NCBI RefSeq assembly: GCF_965219715.1
Contig: NZ_OZ244785.1
Coordinates: 2,542,001-2,606,000, forward strand
Direction: 5' to 3'
Source: Bacterioplanoides sp965219715
Lineage (GTDB): Bacteria; Pseudomonadota; Gammaproteobacteria; Pseudomonadales; Oceanobacteraceae
Length of the DNA: 64,000 nt
In this document: piece by piece, positions 8,367-16,264 of the stretch
How positions within the stretch are numbered: the first letter of the stretch is position 1
Layout of the letters: each line of letters starts with the position of its first letter
Notes under the pieces: generated by a model
What the model was told of the DNA's origin: nothing
Seen by the model: only the letters and a program-made list of their open reading frames with translations
Database searches by the model: none
Translations under genes and position numbers: made by a program

Positions 8367-9884
8367 ATGAAACTTTATATAGTTCCCTTACTCAGTGCCG
8401 CAGCACTTGTGGGCTGTGGCTCAGATTCCAACAACAATTCTTCAGCACCGCAACCGATTGATAAAGAGACAACTCCACCTGAAATCTCGTCTGTATTCCC
8501 TGCCGGTGGTCATGCCGTTCAAACGCGCGTAGCCAGCATCAAAGGGATGGCCAAAGACAATGAGAAGCTCGCCAGCGTACAGGTTTCAATGGGAGACGAG
8601 AACGTAGAGGCTACCCTTGACCAGAATGGTAATTTTGTTGCCCGTCTGACCCTTAACCCAGGTAGCAACAGCTATAAAGTGACCGCAACAGATGCCGCGG
8701 GCAACACCACTGTAAAAACCTATATCACCTATTTTGGTAAGCAGGTCGCCGCTGGCAATTCGCACACTGCCGTCATTAAAGATGGTAAAACCTACACCTG
8801 GGGTCGAAATAACTTTGGTCAGAATGGTCTTGGTTTTGTGTCAGACCCATACAAGGACCTGAACAAAGATCAGCACCCTACCGCGCCGAAACTCATTCCG
8901 GGTGACACGCAATTCGTATCCGTTACCTACGACCAGAACACCTCTGTAGCAATGACAGCGAATGGTCAGGTATGGACATGGGGTTACGGCAAGTACGGTC
9001 AACTTGGCCTTGGCAGTGCAGATTCCAGTGATCTGAACGAAGAAGATAAAAACGCTCCGACTCAAATCACATCTGTAACGGATGCAGTTGCAGTCACCCG
9101 TGGTTATGACCTGACCATGATTCTGCACAATGACGGAACCGTTTCGACATTTGGTTCTAACCGTTACGGCCAGCTGGGCGATGGCACCAGCGATGACCGC
9201 GATATGCCAACCAAATTGTCTGGCCTGGCAAATATCGTACAAATTGCTTCCGGTGGCTCCTTTGCTATCGCTGTAGACGCTGATGGCCAGATGTGGTCCT
9301 GGGGTCGAAACAACTATGGCCAGCTTGGTCTAGGTACGATCGACAGCGATCCTCATTCATCTCCGGTACAAATTCCGCTTGATGTAAAAATTGAATCTGT
9401 TGCTCTGGGCAAGGGACACGCACTGGCATTAGCACGCAACGGTGAGGTTTATGGTTGGGGCCTGAACTTCTCCAGCCAGGTGGGTAAATACGATCGCAAT
9501 AACGAAGACCCTGACTGGCCGAAAGATATTTCATCACCGAAAAAACTACCCTGGTTCAAAAATGCACACGCAGTATGGGCAAATGGCAACCAGAGTTTTG
9601 CTGAACGAGCGGACGGCAAAGTATATCCATGGGGCCAGAACATGCTGGGGACACTTGGAGTGGAACAGGATGGCGACGTAAAAGAGCCGGGCTCTCCGGT
9701 ATTTGGCTTCGACAAAGTCGTGGATCTTGGCAATGGCGCTCTGCACACCATTGGCCTGCGTCAGGACGGTAATGTATTTACCTGGGGCTGGAGTTTCCAA
9801 GGCTCTCTTGGCGGTGGCGACAGTACAATTGACCGCTGGAGCTATCGCGTTCCGACTCTGGTAAGCCTGCCAGCAGCACAATGA
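8367..9884 (+). CDS. RCC1-repeat (Alpha-tubulin suppressor-like) lipoprotein
   Basis: 505 residues with a lipoprotein signal peptide (lipobox LVGC, Cys17). An Ig-like/cadherin-type segment (about 35-120) is followed by seven-blade-type RCC1 repeats, visible as recurring WGRNNFGQNGLG, WGYGKYGQLGLG, FGSNRYGQLGDG, WGRNNYGQLGLG and WGQNMLGTLG units. RCC1 propellers act as protein-protein binding platforms; bacterial secreted versions have no assigned activity. Residue 19 is Asp if S18 follows Cys17 as seen (CGSDS), so sorting to the outer membrane is likely. The stop codon overlaps the next gene's ATG by four bases (ATGA), so the two are translationally coupled. A Fur-box-like site precedes it. 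Confidence 0.88.
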   Translation: MKLYIVPLLSAAALVGCGSDSNNNSSAPQPIDKETTPPEISSVFPAGGHAVQTRVASIKGMAKDNEKLASVQVSMGDENVEATLDQNGNFVARLTLNPGSNSYKVTATDAAGNTTVKTYITYFGKQVAAGNSHTAVIKDGKTYTWGRNNFGQNGLGFVSDPYKDLNKDQHPTAPKLIPGDTQFVSVTYDQNTSVAMTANGQVWTWGYGKYGQLGLGSADSSDLNEEDKNAPTQITSVTDAVAVTRGYDLTMILHNDGTVSTFGSNRYGQLGDGTSDDRDMPTKLSGLANIVQIASGGSFAIAVDADGQMWSWGRNNYGQLGLGTIDSDPHSSPVQIPLDVKIESVALGKGHALALARNGEVYGWGLNFSSQVGKYDRNNEDPDWPKDISSPKKLPWFKNAHAVWANGNQSFAERADGKVYPWGQNMLGTLGVEQDGDVKEPGSPVFGFDKVVDLGNGALHTIGLRQDGNVFTWGWSFQGSLGGGDSTIDRWSYRVPTLVSLPAAQ

Positions 9885-11221
9885 AAAAAATAATAACTAT
9901 ATTTGCAATCGTATTGCTCACCGCCTGTGGCGGTGAGCAGAAATCAACTGGCAGCAACTTCGCAAAACCAGACCCCTCTCAACCCCGGCAATGGAGTCCG
10001 GTTGCCGGGCAAGCGACGGTCGAGTTTAAAGAAGATCTGGAGTTTCTGCAGTTTATTCCCGGACTTGATCTGAGTGTATTACCTCAGGTAGCCCAAGGCC
10101 GTGAGCTGTTTGTTGCCGACTGGACCATGGCGCCGGGCTCTCGGGAACTTCTCGATGGCCTCGGTCCACTGTTTGTATCCGGAGCATGTGATAACTGCCA
10201 CTTAGTCGCTGGACGCGCGGCAGCACTGCTACCCAGCGGTGAAATTGGCGCTGGGCTGCTGTTCCGGCTCGGCAATGAAGCCGGTGTCGTCGACCCACAC
10301 TATGGCGGTCAGCTGCAAAACCGCGCGACAGTAGGGAACCCGGAAGGCACAGTCACCTGGCAAGACACAGCCGGAAAACCTCGGTTTGCGATTACCCAGG
10401 CTGGTAAGCCACTGGCACCTGGCATCAATTTAGGTCCTCGTCAGTCGCCGCAGTTAACCGGTGTGGGCTTACTGGAGTTGGTTCCAGATGAGCAAATACT
10501 GCAGCGTGCAGACCCGCAAGACAGTGACAACAACGGTATCTCCGGCAAAGCTCACCACCTCAACCGCGAAGGCAAAGACTGCATTGGCCGGTTCGGCTGG
10601 AAAGCTATGCATTGCACCATGCGCGGTCAAAGTGCCGGAGCACTGCAACAGGATATGGGGTTAACCACACCACTGAATCCGGCTGAGCCGTGTACAGCCA
10701 GTCAGAGCATCTGCGACGATCAGCCGAGTGGCGGCTCACCGGAAGTCAGCGAAGCTTCGTTAACTGCGATTAATGAGTTTCTGACGCTGTTGGCTGTTCC
10801 GGCGCGCCGGGTCACCAATCAGGAGCGTTTTAACCAGGGCGCAGACCTGTTCGAACAAGTGGGTTGCGACCAATGCCATCGACCAACCTTTGTCACTGGT
10901 GCTCACCCAAAGTTCTCGCAACTGAGCAACCAGACAATCTATGCCTACACCGATCTGTTATTACACGATATGGGTGATGACCTCAGTGACGGCGTTCGTG
11001 AAGGCGATGCCATGGCGAATGAATGGAAGACACCACCACTGTGGGGCATTGGCATTATTGAAGGTCGGGGGCAATCGAGCTTTCTGCATGACGGCCGTGC
11101 AAAAACCATTGCTGATGCAATTCGCTGGCATGGCGGCGAAGCGGCGTCGAGTCGTTCCGCCTACAACAATCTGTCAGCAGAACAACAAGCGTTGCTGCTT
11201 GGCTTCCTGCGCGCAATCTGA
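9881..11221 (+). CDS. Di-haem oxidoreductase lipoprotein (DUF1111/COG3488, thiol-oxidoreductase-like)
   Basis: 446 residues with lipobox LTAC (Cys16). Two c-type haem attachment motifs are visible: CDNCH at 103-107 and CDQCH at 329-333. The intervening sequence (QSPQLTGVGLLE, SGKAHHLN, RFGWKA and the C-terminal LLLHDMGDDLSDG, PPLWGIG, FLHDGRAKTI, WHGGEA) is diagnostic of the DUF1111 di-haem family, distantly related to the MauG/cytochrome c peroxidase group. It should be a membrane-anchored periplasmic redox protein. In other bacteria this family is often next to imelysin-like iron-uptake proteins; here the partner is the coupled RCC1 lipoprotein. The actual electron donor and substrate are unknown. 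Confidence 0.88.
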   Translation: MKKIITIFAIVLLTACGGEQKSTGSNFAKPDPSQPRQWSPVAGQATVEFKEDLEFLQFIPGLDLSVLPQVAQGRELFVADWTMAPGSRELLDGLGPLFVSGACDNCHLVAGRAAALLPSGEIGAGLLFRLGNEAGVVDPHYGGQLQNRATVGNPEGTVTWQDTAGKPRFAITQAGKPLAPGINLGPRQSPQLTGVGLLELVPDEQILQRADPQDSDNNGISGKAHHLNREGKDCIGRFGWKAMHCTMRGQSAGALQQDMGLTTPLNPAEPCTASQSICDDQPSGGSPEVSEASLTAINEFLTLLAVPARRVTNQERFNQGADLFEQVGCDQCHRPTFVTGAHPKFSQLSNQTIYAYTDLLLHDMGDDLSDGVREGDAMANEWKTPPLWGIGIIEGRGQSSFLHDGRAKTIADAIRWHGGEAASSRSAYNNLSAEQQALLLGFLRAI

Positions 11222-11267
11222 CTAAAAATACGAACATAGCATCAGCCATGTTCGTAATCGCAACAAC

Positions 11268-11299
11268 TCAGCCAAATGACCGATGGGTCTTTTGGCTGA
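11268..11299 (+). terminator. Hairpin downstream of the di-haem gene, possible terminator
   Basis: TCAGCCAAA (11268-11276) pairs perfectly with TTTGGCTGA (11291-11299). A second, smaller hairpin (CGAACAT 11231-11237 with ATGTTCG 11248-11254) lies just before it. Neither has a convincing U tract, so termination is plausible but not certain. Confidence 0.4.
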
Positions 11300-11386
11300 A
11301 TTCCACATTTTGTTCCGCTTTTCCCCTCGTGTCCGCTACAGGCTCATGCTAAGGTTTTGCCTGTTGATCAAATAACCAACAACATT

Positions 11387-11440
11387 CCCCACGGACAGGG
11401 GCCAAATGCGGCATTTGTCGTAATTTGGCGTCGAACGCCA
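11387..11440 (+). promoter_or_regulatory. Cluster of three palindromes in the phaZ upstream region
   Basis: Three adjacent dyads lie 66-120 bases before phaZ. The first is CCCC-ACGGACA-GGGG (11387-11401), whose loop holds a GGA. The second is CAAATGC-G-GCATTTG (11403-11417) and the third is TGGCGT-CGA-ACGCCA (11426-11440). They may be regulator binding sites or a folded leader. The rest of the 285-base gap holds the hairpins after the di-haem gene and no recognisable gene. Confidence 0.4.
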
Positions 11441-11506
11441 GCAAGCACCCGACACTACGCTAAGCTCAATAACAACAACACCAACCCAGCCTTGGGGTGA
11501 GTAGCC

Positions 11507-12736
11507 ATGCTTTATCGTTTAAATGCGCAGATCATGCATGCCATGCAGCCAATGCATGTTATGGCGCGCCAGACTCGTCAGTACCTTTATCAGCCGTGGA
11601 ATCCTCTGAATTACACCTGGTTTTATAAAACCGTTCGCGCCTCGCTGGAGCTGTTTGAACGCCTGACCGACTATTACGAAGAACCGGAGTGGGAGCTGGA
11701 TTCCACCCAGATTGATGGCCGCGAAGTTGGCATCGAATACAAAGTGGTGCTGGAGAAGCCTTACTGCAATCTGCTGCACTTCCGCCGTCGCACCCGTAAG
11801 CTGGAACCACAGCCAAAAGTGTTAATGATTGCGCCAATGTCCGGCCACTTTGCCACATTGTTGCGCGGCACTGTGCGGGAGTTTCTGCCGGATCATGAGG
11901 TATATATCACCGATTGGCGAAATGTCCGGGATGTGCCCGCCAGCGAAGGGGAATTCCACTTCGATGATTACGTCGAGTACCTGATCGAGTTCCTTAACAA
12001 GCTCGGCCCGGATACCCATGTTTTGGCGGTGTGTCAGCCATGTGTGCCGGCGATGGTAGCGGCCAGTGTGATGGCTGGCGATAAAAATCCGAATCTACCT
12101 TCCACGATGACGCTGATGGGTGGCCCGATCGATACCCGCATCAGTCCAACCGAAGTGAACGATTATGCTTCCGGTAAAGATCTTGAGTGGTTTGAGAAAA
12201 ATGTTATCTGTAAGGTCCCACCGGGTTTTAAAGGTAAGGATCAACTGGTGTATCCGGGCTTTATTCAGCTATCCGGGTTTATGTCGATGAACATGGACAA
12301 CCACATCAGCAAACATTTTAAATTCTTCAACGATTTAATTAAGGGTGACGGCGATAGCGCAGAAGCGCACCGGAAGTTCTACAACGAATACCTGGCCGTG
12401 ATGGATATGCCTGCTCACTATTACCTCGATACCATTCGCAAGGTATTTCTCGAGCATCAGTTGCCTCGCGGAGAAATGGAATATCGTGGCGACAAGATCA
12501 ATCTGAAGGCCATTAAGAATATGGCGTTAATGACGATTGAAGGTGAGCTCGACGACATCACCGGCCGAGGCCAGACAGGTTGTGCTCAGGAGCTTTGCAG
12601 TGGTATCGCCAAAAGCAAAAAGCTGCACTATGAAGCGAAAGGCGTGGGTCATTACGGTATTTTTAACGGCCGTAAATTCCGCGAATCCATCGCTCCGAAA
12701 GTAAAAGACTTTATGGTGAAGCATTCTCAGAACTGA
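11507..12736 (+). CDS. phaZ: Intracellular polyhydroxyalkanoate (PHB) depolymerase
   Basis: 409 residues, the usual size of cytoplasmic PhaZ enzymes that mobilise native polyhydroxybutyrate granules. The nucleophile region reads LAVCQPCVP, with Cys176 in the position of the catalytic cysteine known from the Ralstonia PhaZ1 family. The acid and His regions GELDDITG and GVGHYGIFNGR are present near the C terminus. The start is supported by a GGGGTGAG-type ribosome binding site. It stands alone: no phaA, phaB or phaC synthase gene is in the window. A strong bidirectional terminator follows. Confidence 0.92.
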   Translation: MLYRLNAQIMHAMQPMHVMARQTRQYLYQPWNPLNYTWFYKTVRASLELFERLTDYYEEPEWELDSTQIDGREVGIEYKVVLEKPYCNLLHFRRRTRKLEPQPKVLMIAPMSGHFATLLRGTVREFLPDHEVYITDWRNVRDVPASEGEFHFDDYVEYLIEFLNKLGPDTHVLAVCQPCVPAMVAASVMAGDKNPNLPSTMTLMGGPIDTRISPTEVNDYASGKDLEWFEKNVICKVPPGFKGKDQLVYPGFIQLSGFMSMNMDNHISKHFKFFNDLIKGDGDSAEAHRKFYNEYLAVMDMPAHYYLDTIRKVFLEHQLPRGEMEYRGDKINLKAIKNMALMTIEGELDDITGRGQTGCAQELCSGIAKSKKLHYEAKGVGHYGIFNGRKFRESIAPKVKDFMVKHSQN

Positions 12737-12785
12737 TTCTGGCAAGCAGACCAGAATAATCTGATCACAATAACCTGATCATAAT

Positions 12786-12819
12786 AAAAAATGCCCGGCG
12801 ATCCTGCCGGGCATTTTTT
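12786..12819. terminator. Bidirectional rho-independent terminator between phaZ and the Spy-like gene
   Basis: AAAAAATGCCCGGC (12786-12799) pairs perfectly with GCCGGGCATTTTTT (12806-12819) around a 6-base loop. The A/T flanks give a U tract on both strands, so it serves both convergent genes. Confidence 0.92.
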
Positions 12820-12850
12820 ATTTTCAGGGTGCTGAAATCAGGATGCGGAA

Positions 12851-13513
12851 TTACCAGCTATGGTAACCCTTGCGTAAGCCACCACGATGCTCATGCTCGT
12901 CGTAACTGTTTTTATGGTATTCCTCGTCATAACGATGGTGCTTATCGTGGTGCCAGCGCTTTTTGAATTTTGCTTTCATCGCCTGCCACTGCTGTTGCTG
13001 CTCTGACGTCAGAATACCCGCCATCGCCGAGTCAAACGTGGCACGTGCCTGCTGTCGCTGCTCCTGATCCATTGGCCACTGATATTGTTGCTTCTGAGCC
13101 GTCAGAGTCTGTTTTAACTGAGATTTCTGTTCGTCAGTCATATCCAGCTTACGCGCCAGTTTTTTCAGGCGTTTTTCCATCGCTTTATGACGTCGCTCAG
13201 TCATCAGGTTACGCGCCTGGGCACGCTGCTCTTTGGTCAGTACCTGCTGAATTTCCTGGCGCATTTGTTTCATTAACGCTGCGGCCTGCTGGTGGCGCTC
13301 ATGACGCTGGCCTTTATCCTTCCTCATCTCATGGAACTGGTCCTGGTAGCGATCTTCGATCGCTTCGATTTGCTCTTCCTGCTGTTCCGTCAGATCCAGT
13401 TCTTCTTCCCAATCAATACCGCGCTGATGGCCACCAAACGCCATCGCCTGTACGCTGATCAGGGCACCTACAGCAAAGGTTGCCAGAGGCTGAATAAACA
13501 TTTTCTTCATCAC
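12851..13513 (-). CDS. Spy/CpxP-like periplasmic LTxxQ protein
   Basis: 220 residues with a Sec signal peptide ending near VQAMA. Four LTxxQ-type motifs are visible (LDLTEQQ, LTKEQ, LDMTDEQ, LTSEQ), the signature of the Spy/CpxP/ZraP family of periplasmic chaperones and stress sensors. The mature part is highly charged and helical, with many Gln. The C-terminal tail is His-rich (WHHDKHHRYDEEYHK), which suggests metal binding like that of ZraP. The family member is clear; whether it modulates a sensor kinase cannot be told because no two-component genes are adjacent. The protein starts with two consecutive Met codons. Confidence 0.85.
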   Translation of the reverse strand: MMKKMFIQPLATFAVGALISVQAMAFGGHQRGIDWEEELDLTEQQEEQIEAIEDRYQDQFHEMRKDKGQRHERHQQAAALMKQMRQEIQQVLTKEQRAQARNLMTERRHKAMEKRLKKLARKLDMTDEQKSQLKQTLTAQKQQYQWPMDQEQRQQARATFDSAMAGILTSEQQQQWQAMKAKFKKRWHHDKHHRYDEEYHKNSYDEHEHRGGLRKGYHSW

Positions 13514-13619
13514 GTGTCTCCACGAGGTGTTAACTAAAGACCCGAGTTATATTACGACCCTAGAGTTATAGTTGTGTGCGAGAGCGCAAAGAAGTGTCAC
13601 ACCCTTCTGGCAGGCAGGA

Positions 13620-13625
13620 TATAAT
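13620..13625 (+). promoter_or_regulatory. Candidate -10 element for smrA
   Basis: A perfect TATAAT lies 35 bases before the smrA start. A weak -35 (GTCACA at 13596-13601, 18-base spacing) is the best partner seen. Confidence 0.4.
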
Positions 13626-13660
13626 GCCCATCGCGAGCACCAGATAGTTGAGTAGTCGGC

Positions 13661-14257
13661 ATGAGCGACAACGAGTTAAATGAAGACGACCTGTTCCTGC
13701 AGGAAATGCAGGGAGTAAAACCGATACAGGCGAAAGAAAAAGTAGCCCTGGCCAAGGGCGATATCAGCAAGGCCAACGCCGCTGCACGTAAATTGGCAGC
13801 GGAAACCGAAGCCCCTAAAGAAGATAAAAACCATCTGCAAACCAGCGAAGTAAAGCGCGTTGGTCCACATGACATCATGGGCTTTAAGCGCCCGGGCATT
13901 CAGGATGGTGTGTTCCGCAAACTGCGGCTGGGAAAATACGAAATTGAAGCCCGGCTCGACCTGCACCGACGTACAGTAGAACAAGCCCGCAGTGAATTAT
14001 TCCGCTTTATCCACGATTGTATGGATCATGATATCCGCTGCATTCTGGTGTTACCCGGCAAAGGCGACCGCAACATTAACGACCCGGGTATTCTTAAAAG
14101 TTATCTGGTGCACTGGCTGGAAGATCTGGACGATGTTCAGGCGTTTCATACCGCACAAAAGCATCACGGCGGCTCTGGCGCCTTTTACGTGTTGCTAAGA
14201 AAAAGTGAGCGAAAGAAACAGGAAGCCCGCGAGCGCTACAGCAAAGGTCGGCTGTAA
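13661..14257 (+). CDS. smrA: Smr-domain protein (SmrA-like)
   Basis: 198 residues. The C-terminal Smr domain shows LDLHRRTVEQAR, LPGKGDRN and HGGSGAFYVLLR, the three conserved blocks of this nuclease fold. The N-terminal half is charged and resembles E. coli SmrA/YdaL, including the FKRPGIQDGVFRKLRLG linker. Smr domains cleave nicked or branched DNA in vitro, and some act on stalled ribosome mRNA; the physiological role of this stand-alone form is unsettled. It is monocistronic and convergent with the next gene. Confidence 0.87.
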   Translation: MSDNELNEDDLFLQEMQGVKPIQAKEKVALAKGDISKANAAARKLAAETEAPKEDKNHLQTSEVKRVGPHDIMGFKRPGIQDGVFRKLRLGKYEIEARLDLHRRTVEQARSELFRFIHDCMDHDIRCILVLPGKGDRNINDPGILKSYLVHWLEDLDDVQAFHTAQKHHGGSGAFYVLLRKSERKKQEARERYSKGRL

Positions 14258-14295
14258 ACCTGAGCCTCCATAACGACCAGCATTCAGGTATTCCC

Positions 14296-15090
14296 TCAGT
14301 ATGGAGTTCTGGCCTGCCAGCGCTCCAACGCTTGCTGCAGAAACTGCTGCATAACACCTTGCTGCTGCGCCTGCTCTAATATTTTTGCCAATCTGGCTCT
14401 GAGCTCCGGGGTGTTACATTCCGATCGTTTGGATACCGTCAGAAATAAGTCCTCACTGCTGACTGCATTCGTTAACGGCTCAATCCTCTCTAACAGGCCG
14501 AGCTCAGCAGCATACGCGCGGGCAGGCTGGTCCTCATAAAGAAAGTAATCGATCCGTTCCCCCAGCAGCATTCGCAGCCCCTGCGCCAAACGCCCGGCTT
14601 CATGAATATTCAGATGAGCAGCCGCGTACTCATCAAACTTCTGACCAAAGCTGTTGTTAATCACAGTCACGCCGGATTTACCCACCAGATCTGACCAGTT
14701 CTCAAACTTAAAGGGGTGGTTTTTACGCACCCAGACCGATGTGCGGGTGCGCTGAAATGGTGGTTGAATGTAGTCCATGCGGTAACTTCTGGCTTCGGTA
14801 TAAAACGCACCGGAAAGCAGATCAATATTGCCTTCCGCCACCTCTTCCTGCACCCGTCCCCAAGGGCCAAGGTATTTCACCTGAATCTCAATATTCAGCT
14901 GTTTTGCCACGTAATCCATCAGTCGGGGAATTGCACCATGCATCTCAGTGGTGGTTTCACTGGCGCGCCACAGATACGGCGGATACTCGGAATTGCCACT
15001 GGCAATCAGGCGCGAGCAATCTTTGGCGGCGGCCAGCGGCAGCCACAACGCAACAATCAGGCTTAGCAGAATACGAGTGAATGAGAGCAC
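14296..15090 (-). CDS. Periplasmic solute-binding protein, family 3 type
   Basis: About 264 residues. The GTG at 15090 is chosen because AAAGGAG lies six bases upstream and the product then begins with a proper signal peptide (LSFTRILLSLIVALWLPLAAA). A longer version from 15141 would bury the signal. The mature protein has the PBP type II fold of amino-acid binding proteins: YPPYLWR near the start, GRVQEEVAEGNIDLLSGAFYTEAR in two pieces, and the DLVGKSGVTV hinge. No permease or ATPase gene is adjacent, so it may feed a distant transporter or act in sensing. The ligand is not identifiable. Confidence 0.8.
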   Translation of the reverse strand: MLSFTRILLSLIVALWLPLAAAKDCSRLIASGNSEYPPYLWRASETTTEMHGAIPRLMDYVAKQLNIEIQVKYLGPWGRVQEEVAEGNIDLLSGAFYTEARSYRMDYIQPPFQRTRTSVWVRKNHPFKFENWSDLVGKSGVTVINNSFGQKFDEYAAAHLNIHEAGRLAQGLRMLLGERIDYFLYEDQPARAYAAELGLLERIEPLTNAVSSEDLFLTVSKRSECNTPELRARLAKILEQAQQQGVMQQFLQQALERWQARTPY

Positions 15091-15255
15091 CTTGTGCTCC
15101 TTTGTTATTAAGAACTTAGCATTAGTTATAGACGCCCACACAACAAAGCTCTAGATAATGGCGCGCTAATATCTCATCCGTATAAACCTCCCCCAGAACA
15201 AGGACTGTCAGTTATACTTTGTTCTTCGAAGCAAACTCAGACACAGCAACTTCCC

Positions 15256-15900
15256 ATGACCGACGCAAAACAATCCCGCTTTACCGGTACTCTGTTTATC
15301 TTTTCTGCACCTTCTGGCGCGGGTAAAACCAGCCTGGTAAAAGCACTGCTGGAGAACACCTCGTACATTGGTGTTTCGGTTTCCCACACCACTCGCGCTC
15401 CACGTCCGGGTGAAGAGAACGGCAAAGACTACAACTTCGTCAGTCAGGATGAGTTTAAAGCGCTGATTGAGCAGAATGCGTTTCTCGAACACGCTCAGGT
15501 TTTCGATAACTTCTACGGCACCTCACAGCGCTGGGTTGAACAGGAGCTGGAAGCCGGTCGCGATGTTATTCTGGAAATCGACTGGCAAGGTGCGCAACAG
15601 GTTCGCCGCCTGATGCCTGACGCTGTTACTCTCTTTATTCTGCCACCTTCCATTGAAGAACTGGAAAAACGCCTCAGCAATCGCGGCCAGGACAGCGACG
15701 AAGTCATTGCCCGCCGCATGCGCGATGCCCAAAGCGAGATGAGTCATTACGCTGAGTTTGATTACCTGATCGTCAACGACGACTTTGAAAACGCCCTCGA
15801 AGAACTGCGCGCGATTGTTATTGCCCGCCGCCATCGTCTGAGTGCACAACAGGCGCATCACCAGCAGACGCTTGAAGCATTGCTGGCACCACGTGCATAA
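15256..15900 (+). CDS. gmk: Guanylate kinase
   Basis: 214 residues. It phosphorylates GMP to GDP with ATP in the cytoplasm, feeding GTP and (p)ppGpp synthesis. The P-loop APSGAGKTSLVKALL, the GMP-binding SVSHTTRAPRPGEENGKDY and the lid region IARRMRDAQSEM are all present and the length is normal. It leads the conserved gmk-rpoZ-spoT cluster, with a 116-base gap before rpoZ. Confidence 0.96.
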   Translation: MTDAKQSRFTGTLFIFSAPSGAGKTSLVKALLENTSYIGVSVSHTTRAPRPGEENGKDYNFVSQDEFKALIEQNAFLEHAQVFDNFYGTSQRWVEQELEAGRDVILEIDWQGAQQVRRLMPDAVTLFILPPSIEELEKRLSNRGQDSDEVIARRMRDAQSEMSHYAEFDYLIVNDDFENALEELRAIVIARRHRLSAQQAHHQQTLEALLAPRA

Positions 15901-15929
15901 ATTGCCCTCTGGCGCTTAAAAAACATTCA

Positions 15930-15965
15930 AATTCCCGCTCAGGCTCTTCCCTTACGGCGGGAATT
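15930..15965 (+). terminator. Hairpin between gmk and rpoZ
   Basis: AATTCCCGC (15930-15938) pairs perfectly with GCGGGAATT (15957-15965). It lacks a U tract, so it could be a weak terminator, an mRNA stabiliser or part of the rpoZ leader. Confidence 0.4.
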
Positions 15966-16016
15966 AACTAAAATGTCCGGTTCGAAGTTTCAGAATCCAT
16001 AATTGTAGGAATCCAA

Positions 16017-16247
16017 ATGGCACGCGTAACTGTAGAAGACTGCTTAAACAACGTTGATAACCGCTTTGAGCTGGTAATGCTGGCAACCAAACGCGCTCGT
16101 CAGATTGCCGTTCAGGGTGCTGAGCCACTGGTTGAAGAAGAAAACGACAAGCCAACAGTACTGGCTCTGCGCGAAATCGCAGAAGACCTGGTAACTCCAG
16201 AAAGCATGGCGGCTCAGGAAGCTGCTGAACGCGCTGAAGAATACTAA
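16017..16247 (+). CDS. rpoZ: RNA polymerase omega subunit
   Basis: 76 residues. The N terminus ARVTVEDCLNNVDNRFELV and the following MLATKRARQIA are diagnostic of omega, which wraps the beta-prime C terminus, helps assembly and forms part of a ppGpp site. A good ribosome binding site (GTAGGAA) precedes the start. spoT begins 17 bases after the stop, so the two are co-transcribed. Confidence 0.96.
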   Translation: MARVTVEDCLNNVDNRFELVMLATKRARQIAVQGAEPLVEEENDKPTVLALREIAEDLVTPESMAAQEAAERAEEY

Positions 16248-16264
16248 GAGGCAACTGGCAAACA

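Noticed and set aside
13590..13660. GGCAGGATATAATGCC near smrA as another GGA hairpin element
   Set aside because: It lacks the GGTAG/GGCGG frame and second hairpin; it is better explained as a promoter with TATAAT.
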